Assembly (NCBI RefSeq): GCF_900290235.1
Contig: NZ_OLMK01000042.1
Coordinates: 1-64,000 of the forward strand
Length of the DNA: 64,000 nt
Reading direction: 5' to 3'
From: Streptomyces sp. MA5143a
Lineage (GTDB): Bacteria > Actinomycetota > Actinomycetes > Streptomycetales > Streptomycetaceae
Shown: positions 1-9,011 of the stretch, one piece after another
Numbering within the stretch: position 1 is the stretch's first letter
Layout of the letters: each line of letters starts with the position of its first letter
Notes under the pieces: generated by a model
Database searches by the model: none
Seen by the model: the letters and a program-made list of their open reading frames with translations, nothing else
Told to the model about the DNA's origin: nothing
Position numbers and translations under genes: made by a program

Positions 1-730
1 CCCGGCTGAGCATGAGTTCTGGCAACAGGACCCACTCCCGCTCAGTGTTTAGGAACGGTTTGCCAAGGGGGTGTGCGTCGCGTCGTGCCGACGCGGGCCT
101 TTCGCCACCAGCTTGGCGGCAGCCTCACCCTCCGATTGTCGCCTCGACCCCTCACCCGGCGCATTCCGGTCACCCGGCGTCCGGCCACGCCCCCGGGTCG
201 GGCACCTCCCCCGGGAAAAACCCTGGCCGCGCCCTGTCCAGGAGGCACAGTTGAGCGGGAGTATGCTCGGGTGGGCGGGGTGAGTGTGGAGGTCGGGTGG
301 TTGTCTCTGTGTGGAATGTCAAAGTTCTGGCCCCGGTTTTGTACACATACGGCTCATGACGGGGGGCCTGTAAGGAGCGATAGCCTAGGTGGCGTGATCA
401 GCGCGATAGTTCGCGGGGACGTCGTCGTCCCTGCCCCGCGCCCGGTGAGCACGGACGACATCCGTGACCGGGCGGCGGTCGCTGGTCCTCGCGGGCGGGT
501 GGGGGTCCTGAGGGCCCCCGGAGCGCCGAACGAATTCACCAGGCCGACGCCGAGAGCAGCGTCACACCCCTGTTCGGTGGCCAGAATGGCCGATTACCTC
601 CCGCTCATCTCGCCCCGCGGCATAGCGTCGAAGCAGACCGGACACCCCGTGTTGTGCCGTCGCGTCGGAGGGGCCGAAGCCGTACTTCCTTCTACGTCAC
701 GCAACGGCGCGCGACAGGAGCCAGAGGACA
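1..730. other. Non-coding region upstream of the glutamate dehydrogenase
   Basis: I see no convincing gene here. Open frames on both strands lack protein-like composition, and the longest plus-strand frame runs into the dehydrogenase in another phase. The stretch at 330-410 is relatively AT-rich for this genome and is the likeliest place for a promoter, but I could not fit a clear -35/-10 pair. The ribosome binding site for the next gene is GGAG at about 718-721. The far left may be the region downstream of an unseen gene. Confidence 0.5.
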
Positions 731-3700
731 ATGCAGACCAAGCTGGACGAAGCCAAGGCCGAGTTGCTCGAGAGGGCCGCCCGGGTAGCTGAGAACAGCC
801 CGGTCGGGGGGCACCTACCGACTGGGACGACGAGCGGGAGTGCCGCGGGTGCACCGGACACCCCGGACCATGACACCGTGCTCGCGTTCCTCCAGCGCTA
901 CTACCTGCACACCGCCCCGGAGGACCTGAGCGGCCGTGACCCGGTCGACGTCTTCGGAGCCGCCTACTCCCACTACCGACTGGCCGAGAACCGCCCTCAG
1001 GGCACGGCCAACGTGAGGGTGCACACCCCGACCGTGGAGGAGAACGGCTGGACCTGCAGCCACTCCGTCGTCGAGGTCGTCACCGACGACATGCCCTTCC
1101 TCGTCGACTCCGTGACCAATGAGCTGTCACGGCAGGGACGGGGCATCCACGTCGTCATCCACCCGCAGGTCGTCGTCCGCCGCGATGTGACCGGCAAGCT
1201 CGTCGAACTGGTCAGCGAGCCGTCCGCCGTCGCCGCCGCCGCGGCGGCCGTGGCCGCCGGCGAGACGCTTCCGCACGACGCGCACATCGAGTCCTGGATC
1301 CACGTCGAGATCGACCGCGAGACGGACCGGGGCGACCTGAAGCAGATCACCAACGACCTGCTGCGGGTGCTGTCCGACGTGCGGGAGGCCGTCGAGGACT
1401 GGGAGAAGATGCGGGACGCGGCGCTGCGCATCGCCGAAGGACTGCCCACCGAACCCACCGCCGGAGACCTGCGCGACCAGGATGTGGAGGAGGCCCGCGA
1501 GCTGCTGCGCTGGCTCGCCGACGACCACTTCACCTTCCTCGGCTTCCGCGAGTACGAACTGCGCCCCGACGACACCCTCGCCGCCGTGGCCGGGACCGGG
1601 CTCGGCATCCTGCGGGCCGACCCGCACCACGCCGGGCCCGACGACCACCCCGTCAGCTCCTCCTTCGAGCGGCTGCCCGCCGACGCCCGCGCCAAGGCCC
1701 GCGAGCACAACCTCCTCATCCTCACCAAGGCCAACAGCCGCGCCACCGTCCACCGGCCGTCCTACCTCGACTACGTGGGCGTGAAGAAGTTCGACAGCGA
1801 GGGGAACGTCGTCGGTGAGCGACGGTTCCTCGGACTGTTCTCCTCGGCCGCCTACACCGAGTCCGTCCGCCGCGTCCCCGTCATCCGGCGCAAGGTCGAC
1901 GAGGTCCTCAGGGGCGCCGGGTTCTCGCCCAACAGCCACGACGGACGCGACCTGCTCCAGATCCTGGAGACCTACCCGCGCGACGAGCTGTTCCAGACGC
2001 CCGCCGACGAGCTGCGGTCCATCGTCACCTCCGTGCTCTACCTCCAGGAACGCCGGCGCCTGCGGCTCTACCTGCGGCAGGACGAGTACGGGCGCTACTA
2101 CTCCGCCCTCGTCTACCTGCCGCGTGACCGGTACACCACCGGCGTACGGCTGCGGATCATCGACATCCTCAAGGAGGAACTCGGCGGCACCAGCGTCGAC
2201 TTCACCGCCTGGAACACCGAGTCGATCCTCTCCCGGCTGCACTTCGTGGTCCGCGTCCCGCAGGGCACCGAGCTGCCCCAGCTGACCGACGCCGACAAGG
2301 AGCGCGTCGAGGCCCGCCTGGTGGAGGCCGCCCGCTCCTGGGCCGACGGCTTCGGCGAGGCCCTCAACGCCGAACTGGGCGAGGAGCGCGCCGCCGAACT
2401 GCTGCGCCGCTACCACAACGCCTTCCCCGAGGGCTACAAGGCCGACCACAGCCCCCGCTCCGCCGTCGCCGACCTCGTCAACATCGAACAGCTCGGCGAG
2501 GAGGAGGACTTCGCGCTCAGCCTCTACGAGCCCGTGGGCGCCGCGCCCGACGAACGGCGGTTCAAGATCTACCGCAAGGGCGGCTCCGTCTCGCTCTCCG
2601 CGGTGCTGCCCGTCCTCAACCGGCTCGGCGTCGAGGTCATCGACGAGCGGCCCTACGAGCTGCGCCGCGAGGACCGTACGACCGCCTGGATCTACGACTT
2701 CGGGCTGCGCATGCCCCGGTCGGCGGCCGGCGACTTCCTCGGCGGCGACGCCCGGGAGCGGGTGCAGGAGGCGTTCGCCGCCACCTGGACCGGGCAGGCC
2801 GAGAACGACGGGTTCAACGCCCTGGTGCTGAGCGCCGGGCTCACCTGGCGGCAGGCCATGGTGCTGCGCGCGTACGCCAAGTACCTGCGGCAGGCCGGGT
2901 CCACCTTCAGCCAGGACTACATGGAGGACACCCTCCGCAACAACGTCCACACCACCCGGTTGCTCGTGTCGCTGTTCGAGGCGCGGATGTCGCCCGACCG
3001 GCAGCGGGCCGGACGCGAGATCGTCGACGCGCTCCTCGAAGAGGTCGACGCCGCGCTCGACCAGGTGGCCTCCCTCGACGAGGACCGCATCCTGCGGTCC
3101 TTCCTCACCGTCATCAAGGCGACGCTGCGCACCAACTTCTTCCAGGAGGCGGCCGGCGGCAAGCCGCACGACTACGTCTCCATGAAGTTCGACCCGCAGG
3201 CCATGCCCGACCTGCCGGCGCCGCGCCCGGCGTTCGAGATCTGGGTGTACTCGCCGCGTGTCGAGGGCGTGCACCTGCGGTTCGGGAAGGTCGCCCGCGG
3301 TGGACTGCGCTGGTCCGACCGGCGTGAGGACTTCCGCACGGAGATCCTGGGCCTGGTCAAGGCGCAGATGGTCAAGAACACCGTGATCGTGCCGGTCGGC
3401 GCCAAGGGCGGCTTCGTCGCCAAGCAGCTGCCCGACCCGTCGGTGGACCGCGACGCCTGGCTCGCCGAGGGCATCCGCAGCTACCGGACCTTCATCTCCG
3501 CGCTGCTCGACATCACCGACAACATGGTCGCCGGAGAGGTCGTCCCGCCCGCCGACGTCGTCCGGCACGACGAGGACGACACCTATCTCGTCGTCGCCGC
3601 CGACAAGGGCACCGCGACCTTCTCCGACATCGCCAACGAGGTCGCCGAGTCGTACAACTTCTGGCTCGGGGACGCCTTCGCCTCCGGCGGCAGCGCCGGC

Positions 3701-5707
3701 TACGACCACAAGGGCATGGGCATCACCGCCCGCGGTGCCTGGGAGTCCGTCAAGCGGCACTTCCGGGAGCTGGGCGTCGACACCCAGAGCGAGGACTTCA
3801 CCGTCGTCGGCATCGGCGACATGTCCGGTGACGTGTTCGGCAACGGCATGCTGCTCAGCGAGCACATCCGACTGGTCGCCGCCTTCGACCACCGGCACAT
3901 CTTCATCGACCCCAACCCCGACGCGGCCACCTCGTACGCCGAGCGGCGCCGGATCTTCGAACTCCCGCGCTCCAGCTGGGAGGACTACGACGCCGAGCTG
4001 ATCTCCACCGGCGGCGGCGTCTTCCCCCGCACCGCCAAGGCCATCCCGATCAACGGCCACATCCGGGACGCCCTGGGCATCGAGGAGAAGATCTCCAAGA
4101 TGACCCCGGCCGACCTGATGAGGGCGATCCTCAAGGCGCCGGTCGACCTGCTGTGGAACGGAGGCATCGGGACGTACGTCAAGTCGGGCGCCGAGTCCCA
4201 CGCCGACGTCGGCGACAAGGCCAACGACGCCATCCGCGTCGACGGAGGGGACCTGCGGGTCCAGGTCGTCGGCGAGGGCGGCAACCTCGGCCTGACCCAG
4301 CTCGGCCGGATCGAGTTCGCGCAGAACGGCGGACGGGTCAACACCGACGCCATCGACAACAGCGCGGGCGTGGACACCTCCGACCACGAGGTGAACATCA
4401 AGATCCTGCTCAACGGTCTGGTCACCGAGGGCGACATGACCGTCAAGCAGCGCAACAAGCTGCTCGCGGAGATGACCGACGAGGTCGGCCAACTGGTCCT
4501 GCGCAACAACTACGCGCAGAACACGGCCATCGCCAACGCCCTCGCCCAGTCCAAGGACATGCTCCACGCCCAGCAGCGCTTCATGCGCCACCTGGTCAGG
4601 GAGGGCCACCTCGACCGGGCGCTGGAGTTCCTGCCCACCGACCGGCAGATCCGTGAGCGGCTGAACACCGGGCACGGCCTCACCGGCCCGGAGACGGCCG
4701 TCCTCCTCGCGTACACGAAGATCACCGTCGCCGAGGAGCTGCTGCACACCTCGCTGCCGGACGACCCGTACCTGCACACCCTGCTGCACACGTACTTCCC
4801 GACCGCGCTGCGCCAGCAGTTCTCCGAGCACATCGACAGCCACCCGCTGAGCAGGGAGATCGTCACCACCCTGCTCGTCAACGACACCGTCAACACGGGC
4901 GGTACGAGCTTCCTGCACCGGCTGCGGGAGGAGACCGGGGCCTCGCTGGAGGAGATCGTCCGGGCGCAGACCGCGTCCCGCGCGATCTTCGGGTCGGGCG
5001 CGGTGTGGGACGCCGTCGAGGGCCTGGACAACAAGGTCGACGCCGCCGTCCAGACCCGGATCCGGCTGCACTCCCGGCGCCTCGTCGAGCGCGGCACGCG
5101 CTGGCTGCTCAACAACCGGCCGCAGCCGCTGCAACTGAGCGAGACCATCGCCTTCTTCAAGGACGGCGTGGACCTCGTCTGGGGCGAGCTGCCCAAGCTG
5201 CTGCGCGGCGCGGACCTGGAGTGGTACCAGCAGATCTACGACGAGCTGGCCGGCGTCGGCGTCCCCGAGGAACTGGCCACCCGGGTGGCGGGCTTCTCCT
5301 CGGCGTTCCCGACGCTCGACATCGTCGCCGTCGCCGACCGGGTCGGCCGGACGCCGATGGAGGTCGCCGAGGTGTACTACGACCTCGCCGACCGGCTGAG
5401 CATCACCCAGCTCATGGACCGCATCATCGAGCTGCCGCGCGCCGACCGCTGGCAGTCCATGGCCCGCGCGGCGATCCGCGAGGACCTGTACGCGGCGCAC
5501 GCCTCCCTCACCGCCGACGTGCTGTCCGCCGGCAACGGCACGTCGACGCCGGAGCAGCGGTTCAAGGTGTGGGAGCAGAAGAACGCGCCGATCCTGGGCC
5601 GCGCCCGGACGACGCTGGAGGAGATCCAGGGCTCCGACGCGTTCGACCTGGCCAACCTGTCGGTGGCCATGCGCACGATGCGCACCCTGCTGCGCACGCA
5701 CTCGTAG
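731..5707 (+). CDS. NAD-specific glutamate dehydrogenase, large (about 180 kDa) type
   Basis: This enzyme catalyses NAD-dependent oxidative deamination of glutamate to 2-oxoglutarate and ammonium in the cytoplasm, so it acts in glutamate catabolism. At 1658 aa it has the length of the large GDH family (gdhB type, about 1600-1650 aa) known from Streptomyces clavuligerus and Pseudomonas. The N-terminal half (about 1-800) is the family's regulatory region. The catalytic core holds RGGLRWSDRREDFRTE near residue 857, VGAKGGFVAK near 889 with the expected substrate lysine, and GIGDMSGDVFGNGML near 1029, which belongs to the dinucleotide-binding part. The ATG at 731 follows GGAG at good spacing. The gene is monocistronic and ends at a strong hairpin. 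No truncation or frameshift is visible. Confidence 0.97.
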   Translation: MQTKLDEAKAELLERAARVAENSPVGGHLPTGTTSGSAAGAPDTPDHDTVLAFLQRYYLHTAPEDLSGRDPVDVFGAAYSHYRLAENRPQGTANVRVHTPTVEENGWTCSHSVVEVVTDDMPFLVDSVTNELSRQGRGIHVVIHPQVVVRRDVTGKLVELVSEPSAVAAAAAAVAAGETLPHDAHIESWIHVEIDRETDRGDLKQITNDLLRVLSDVREAVEDWEKMRDAALRIAEGLPTEPTAGDLRDQDVEEARELLRWLADDHFTFLGFREYELRPDDTLAAVAGTGLGILRADPHHAGPDDHPVSSSFERLPADARAKAREHNLLILTKANSRATVHRPSYLDYVGVKKFDSEGNVVGERRFLGLFSSAAYTESVRRVPVIRRKVDEVLRGAGFSPNSHDGRDLLQILETYPRDELFQTPADELRSIVTSVLYLQERRRLRLYLRQDEYGRYYSALVYLPRDRYTTGVRLRIIDILKEELGGTSVDFTAWNTESILSRLHFVVRVPQGTELPQLTDADKERVEARLVEAARSWADGFGEALNAELGEERAAELLRRYHNAFPEGYKADHSPRSAVADLVNIEQLGEEEDFALSLYEPVGAAPDERRFKIYRKGGSVSLSAVLPVLNRLGVEVIDERPYELRREDRTTAWIYDFGLRMPRSAAGDFLGGDARERVQEAFAATWTGQAENDGFNALVLSAGLTWRQAMVLRAYAKYLRQAGSTFSQDYMEDTLRNNVHTTRLLVSLFEARMSPDRQRAGREIVDALLEEVDAALDQVASLDEDRILRSFLTVIKATLRTNFFQEAAGGKPHDYVSMKFDPQAMPDLPAPRPAFEIWVYSPRVEGVHLRFGKVARGGLRWSDRREDFRTEILGLVKAQMVKNTVIVPVGAKGGFVAKQLPDPSVDRDAWLAEGIRSYRTFISALLDITDNMVAGEVVPPADVVRHDEDDTYLVVAADKGTATFSDIANEVAESYNFWLGDAFASGGSAGYDHKGMGITARGAWESVKRHFRELGVDTQSEDFTVVGIGDMSGDVFGNGMLLSEHIRLVAAFDHRHIFIDPNPDAATSYAERRRIFELPRSSWEDYDAELISTGGGVFPRTAKAIPINGHIRDALGIEEKISKMTPADLMRAILKAPVDLLWNGGIGTYVKSGAESHADVGDKANDAIRVDGGDLRVQVVGEGGNLGLTQLGRIEFAQNGGRVNTDAIDNSAGVDTSDHEVNIKILLNGLVTEGDMTVKQRNKLLAEMTDEVGQLVLRNNYAQNTAIANALAQSKDMLHAQQRFMRHLVREGHLDRALEFLPTDRQIRERLNTGHGLTGPETAVLLAYTKITVAEELLHTSLPDDPYLHTLLHTYFPTALRQQFSEHIDSHPLSREIVTTLLVNDTVNTGGTSFLHRLREETGASLEEIVRAQTASRAIFGSGAVWDAVEGLDNKVDAAVQTRIRLHSRRLVERGTRWLLNNRPQPLQLSETIAFFKDGVDLVWGELPKLLRGADLEWYQQIYDELAGVGVPEELATRVAGFSSAFPTLDIVAVADRVGRTPMEVAEVYYDLADRLSITQLMDRIIELPRADRWQSMARAAIREDLYAAHASLTADVLSAGNGTSTPEQRFKVWEQKNAPILGRARTTLEEIQGSDAFDLANLSVAMRTMRTLLRTHS

Positions 5708-5718
5708 GAGTACGGCGA

Positions 5719-5760
5719 GGGGGGCGCCCCCGGGTTCCTCGGAACCCGGGGGCGCCCCCC
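5719..5760. terminator. Bidirectional terminator between convergent genes
   Basis: A perfect 20-bp inverted repeat (arms 5719-5738 and 5741-5760) with only two unpaired bases lies 12 bp after the dehydrogenase stop and 14 bp before the stop of the convergent kinase gene. There is no T-run, as is usual in Streptomyces. The position suits termination from both sides. Confidence 0.9.
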
Positions 5761-5773
5761 TGTACGTGGTGCG

Positions 5774-7747
5774 TCAGGTCGTGATCTTCCAGACCGTGAC
5801 GGTGCCGCGGATGTCGGGCATGTAGTCCTGGTCCTGGGGCGACTTCACCTCGGTGACCTCCCACAGGGCGAGGTTGCCGTCACTCGTGATCGTGCAGAGG
5901 TAGTCGCCCTTGGCGATCTGCTCGTCCCGGTTGATGGACTCGGCGGACAGGCTGTCCGTGTAGGGGTTCTGGTCCGCGCCCGCGCGGCACTCCTTGTCCG
6001 TGGAGCCGCTCGCCTCGCCCATGGAGGTGCCGAACGACACCGCCGAGCCGTCGATGCGCAGTTCCGCGTCCTCGTAGTCCATCTGGGAGCTGGTGGGGTC
6101 CACCAGCGGCTGGTCGAGGTCCACGTACGTGCTGTCGAGGCCGGAGTCGGGGCCCCGGACCGTGATCGGCACACTGTCGACGATCTTGGTGTACTTGGCG
6201 CCCTCGGCGGGCGGCGCGGAGCCCGTGGGAGTTGTGCCGGTGCCCCCGGTGGTGTCTCCGGAGCCCTGACCGTCGTCCGTTCCCGTCTCCGACTCGGTCG
6301 GTGTCGGGCTCGGCTTGTCCTTCTCCTCGTTCTTGGCCTTGTCGCCGCTCGCCGTACTGCTGGAACCCTTGTCGTCGTCCTTCTTGCCCATCAGGTACAC
6401 CGCGGCCGTCGCGCCCGAGCCGACCGCCAGGACGAGGACGAGGGCGATGAGGCCGGCCTTCAGACCGCGGCGGCTCTTCTTGGGCGGCGTCGGGGCGGGG
6501 GCGGGGGCCTGCGGGGTGAGGTTGTACGTGTGGGCGGCGGGCTGCGGGTAGCCGTAGCCCGGGGCGGGGCCCTGGGCGGCGGGGCCGAAGCCCGCCATCG
6601 GGGTCGCCTGCGGTACGCCCTGGGTGGTGCCCGCCGCCGGGTCGTGCGGCGGGGGCGTGGGAGCGGCCGCCGGAGCCGTGGTCGGGGGCGCCGTCGGAGG
6701 AGCCGTGGCCGGGGGCGCCGGCGGCATCTGAGGTGCCGTCGGCTGCGGCGGGGTCTGCGCGGACTGCTCGCGCCGGGCGATCTCGGCGGTGAGCGGCTCC
6801 GGCAGCCAGCCGTTGAAGTCGCTGAGGCCGCGGCCCGCCAACTCCTGGCAGAGCGCCGCCAGTTCCTCCGTGCCGATGCGCTCGGCCGGATCGGCGGTCA
6901 GGCAGCGCTCCAGCAGGGGCCGCAACCGCTCGTCGAAACCGCCGAGTTGCGGCGGGCGCTGGGCGGTGTTGGCGATCTGCGCGGCGATCGTGATGGCGCC
7001 GCCGTCGCCGTACGGGTGGCGCCCGGTGGCGGCGACCGCCGCGATCAGACCGAGGGAGAACACATCGGTCGCCGGGGTGACCCGCTCGCCGAGCGCGTGC
7101 TCCGGGGACATGTACTGCGGGGTGCCGATCAGGCCGCCGGACTGCGTCAGTTGGGTGGCGTCGGCGGCGCGGGCGATACCGAAGTCGATGACGTACGGGC
7201 CCTGGGTGCCCAGCAGGATGTTGCTGGGCTTGAGGTCGCGGTGGATGACGCCGGCCGCGTGGATGGACGTCAGGGCGCGGGCCGCGCAGCCGACCAGTTG
7301 GAAGACGGCGGGCAGCGGCAGCGGCCCGAACGCGACGAGGGCGTCGTGCAGGGGGATGCCGGCGATGAACGCGGAGGCCAGCCAGGGCAGTTCGCCGGTG
7401 GTGTCGTGGTCGACGACCGGGACGATGTGGTAGCCCTGGACACGACGGGCGGCCTGGACCTCCTGCTCGAAGCGGCGGCGGAAGTCCGCGTCCTGGCCGT
7501 ACTCCCGGCGGATGACCTTCAGGGCGACCGGCTGGCCGCCGCGGGTGTGCGACAGATAGACCGTGCCCATGCCGCCCTCGCCGATGCGGGCCTGCAGGTG
7601 GTAGCCGGCGGTCTCTCGTGGGTCCTGCGGTCCCAGAGGGCTCAGGATGTCGCCAGTGCTGGTGGTAATGGGAGCCTCCCCCGGTACGGTGCCGAACTCC
7701 TGTGCCGTGAGCGGGCACTTGAAGCGGTTCCGAAGCTTATACGGCAC
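5774..7747 (-). CDS. Membrane-anchored Ser/Thr protein kinase with extracytoplasmic domain
   Basis: This is a Hanks-type kinase (657 aa from the first GTG). The kinase domain is at about 50-310: Gly-rich loop GEGGMG, VALKV lysine, catalytic HRDLKPSN, DFG, and a GTPQYMSPEH activation/P+1 segment. A Pro/Thr/Ala-rich linker follows (about 330-425). One membrane helix (ALVLVLAVGSGATAAVYL, about 435-455) then leads to a Ser/Thr-rich outer domain of about 190 aa that I do not recognise. It probably autophosphorylates and signals envelope state. The start is doubtful. The GTG at 7747 has a poor Shine-Dalgarno, no other ATG, GTG or TTG lies before the kinase domain, and a strong GGGGGAGG sits 5-6 bases ahead of an in-frame ATT at 7669. 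The next kinase upstream is a paralogue in the same direction. Confidence 0.93.
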   Translation of the reverse strand: MPYKLRNRFKCPLTAQEFGTVPGEAPITTSTGDILSPLGPQDPRETAGYHLQARIGEGGMGTVYLSHTRGGQPVALKVIRREYGQDADFRRRFEQEVQAARRVQGYHIVPVVDHDTTGELPWLASAFIAGIPLHDALVAFGPLPLPAVFQLVGCAARALTSIHAAGVIHRDLKPSNILLGTQGPYVIDFGIARAADATQLTQSGGLIGTPQYMSPEHALGERVTPATDVFSLGLIAAVAATGRHPYGDGGAITIAAQIANTAQRPPQLGGFDERLRPLLERCLTADPAERIGTEELAALCQELAGRGLSDFNGWLPEPLTAEIARREQSAQTPPQPTAPQMPPAPPATAPPTAPPTTAPAAAPTPPPHDPAAGTTQGVPQATPMAGFGPAAQGPAPGYGYPQPAAHTYNLTPQAPAPAPTPPKKSRRGLKAGLIALVLVLAVGSGATAAVYLMGKKDDDKGSSSTASGDKAKNEEKDKPSPTPTESETGTDDGQGSGDTTGGTGTTPTGSAPPAEGAKYTKIVDSVPITVRGPDSGLDSTYVDLDQPLVDPTSSQMDYEDAELRIDGSAVSFGTSMGEASGSTDKECRAGADQNPYTDSLSAESINRDEQIAKGDYLCTITSDGNLALWEVTEVKSPQDQDYMPDIRGTVTVWKITT

Positions 7748-7812
7748 TTACGACACCTGGAGCAGGCGTTACGGTTCCGTGTGGGTACCGGTACGTGGTG
7801 CCGTAAAAGGGG

Positions 7813-8859
7813 CTACGGTTCGCGCCGTACCCGGCGCTGCCATTCCTCGTCCCGCACGGTGATCGGCGCCGTCGCCGGGACCCCGCGCACCGTCGGCGCC
7901 TGCGCCAGGCTCGGGGGGACCGCAGCCGTCGGGGCCTCGGTGAGCGACAGGGTGTGGAAGGCCGTCTCGATGATGGCCACGGACGTCGCGAAGGGCGCCG
8001 GGAGCCAGCCGGTGAAGTCACGGACGTCCCTGCGGGCCGCTCCCGCGCAGTGCTCGGCGACGTCGGCGGCCGAGGGGCGGGCGACGGGGTCGGCGGTGAG
8101 GCAGCGGCGGATCACGTCGAGCAGGGGCCGGTCGATGCCGTCGAGGGCGGGCGGGTCGACGTCGGTCGCGGCGATGCGCGTCGCGATGGCGAGCGGGTTG
8201 CCCCGGCCGTACGGGTGGCGTCCGGTGGCGGCGACCGCGGCGACCAGACCGAGGGCGAACACGTCCGACGCGGAGGTGACCCGGCGGCCCAGCGCGTGCT
8301 CGGGGGACATGTAGCGCGGGGTGCCGATGAGGCGGCCGGCGGTGGTGAGGGTGGCGGCGCCCGCGGCCCGTGCGATGCCGAAGTCGAGCAGCCAGGGCCC
8401 GTCGGTGGCGAGCAGCAGGTTGGCGGGCTTGAGGTCGCGGTGGATGACCCCGGCGGTGTGCACGGCGTCCAGCGCGTGGGCGGCGCAGGCCAGCAGTTGC
8501 AGGACCGTCGGCATCGGCAGCGGGCCGTGGGTGTCCAGGGCCTCGCCGAGCGGGACGCCCGGTACGTAGCGCGTGGCCAGCCAGGGGCGCCGCGCCGCCG
8601 CGTCGTGGTCGACGATCGGCACCAGGTGGTAGCCGGAGACCCGGCGGCCGGTGGCCACCTCGCGGGCGAAGCGTTCCCGGAAGGCCGGGCTGTCGGCGTA
8701 CTCCGGACGGACCAACTTCAGGGCGACCGGCTGGCCGCCCCGGCTGCGGGAGAGGTACACGGTGCCCATGCCGCCCTCGCCGATCCTGGCGTACAGCGGA
8801 TACCCGGAGATCTCCCGCGGATCGTCCGCCCGCAGCGGCCCAGGCACCACCCCGCGCAT
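7813..8859 (-). CDS. Soluble Ser/Thr protein kinase
   Basis: A Hanks-type kinase of 348 aa from the ATG at 8859, which follows AGAGGGGG at good spacing; an ATG at 8925 lacks such a site. It has GEGGMG, VALKLV, HRDLKPANLLL, DFGIARA and GTPRYMSPEH. Past the kinase domain there is only a short tail ending around FTGWLPAPFATSV, with no membrane segment, so it should be cytoplasmic. It is clearly a paralogue of the kinase at 5774-7747: both share RGGQPVALK, the GRHPYG stretch and a DF.GWLP.P motif after the kinase domain. This suggests a tandem duplication in which one copy kept or gained the membrane and outer domains. The substrate is unknown. Confidence 0.93.
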   Translation of the reverse strand: MRGVVPGPLRADDPREISGYPLYARIGEGGMGTVYLSRSRGGQPVALKLVRPEYADSPAFRERFAREVATGRRVSGYHLVPIVDHDAAARRPWLATRYVPGVPLGEALDTHGPLPMPTVLQLLACAAHALDAVHTAGVIHRDLKPANLLLATDGPWLLDFGIARAAGAATLTTAGRLIGTPRYMSPEHALGRRVTSASDVFALGLVAAVAATGRHPYGRGNPLAIATRIAATDVDPPALDGIDRPLLDVIRRCLTADPVARPSAADVAEHCAGAARRDVRDFTGWLPAPFATSVAIIETAFHTLSLTEAPTAAVPPSLAQAPTVRGVPATAPITVRDEEWQRRVRREP

Positions 8860-9011
8860 CGACCGGCCCCCTCTGCTCCCGCTCCCACGTCCCCCCGGAG
8901 GGTATCGCGGGGGACGCGGCCCCACCCCGTCCCGGACGCAACCCGGGTACCTCCCACGGCCTCTACCTGAGTGGCCCTCAACGGCGCGATGCCTTATAGA
9001 GGGAACAAAGC

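Noticed and set aside
73..792. Plus-strand frame of 239 codons upstream of the dehydrogenase
   Set aside because: Overlaps the true start of the dehydrogenase out of frame and has no recognisable feature; a GTG at about 393 with AGGAG upstream was considered but the product looks random.
1127..5701. 1524-aa open frame antisense to the glutamate dehydrogenase
   Set aside because: It arises from GC-rich codon bias of the sense gene; composition is Val/Gly/Arg/Asp-rich and without motifs.
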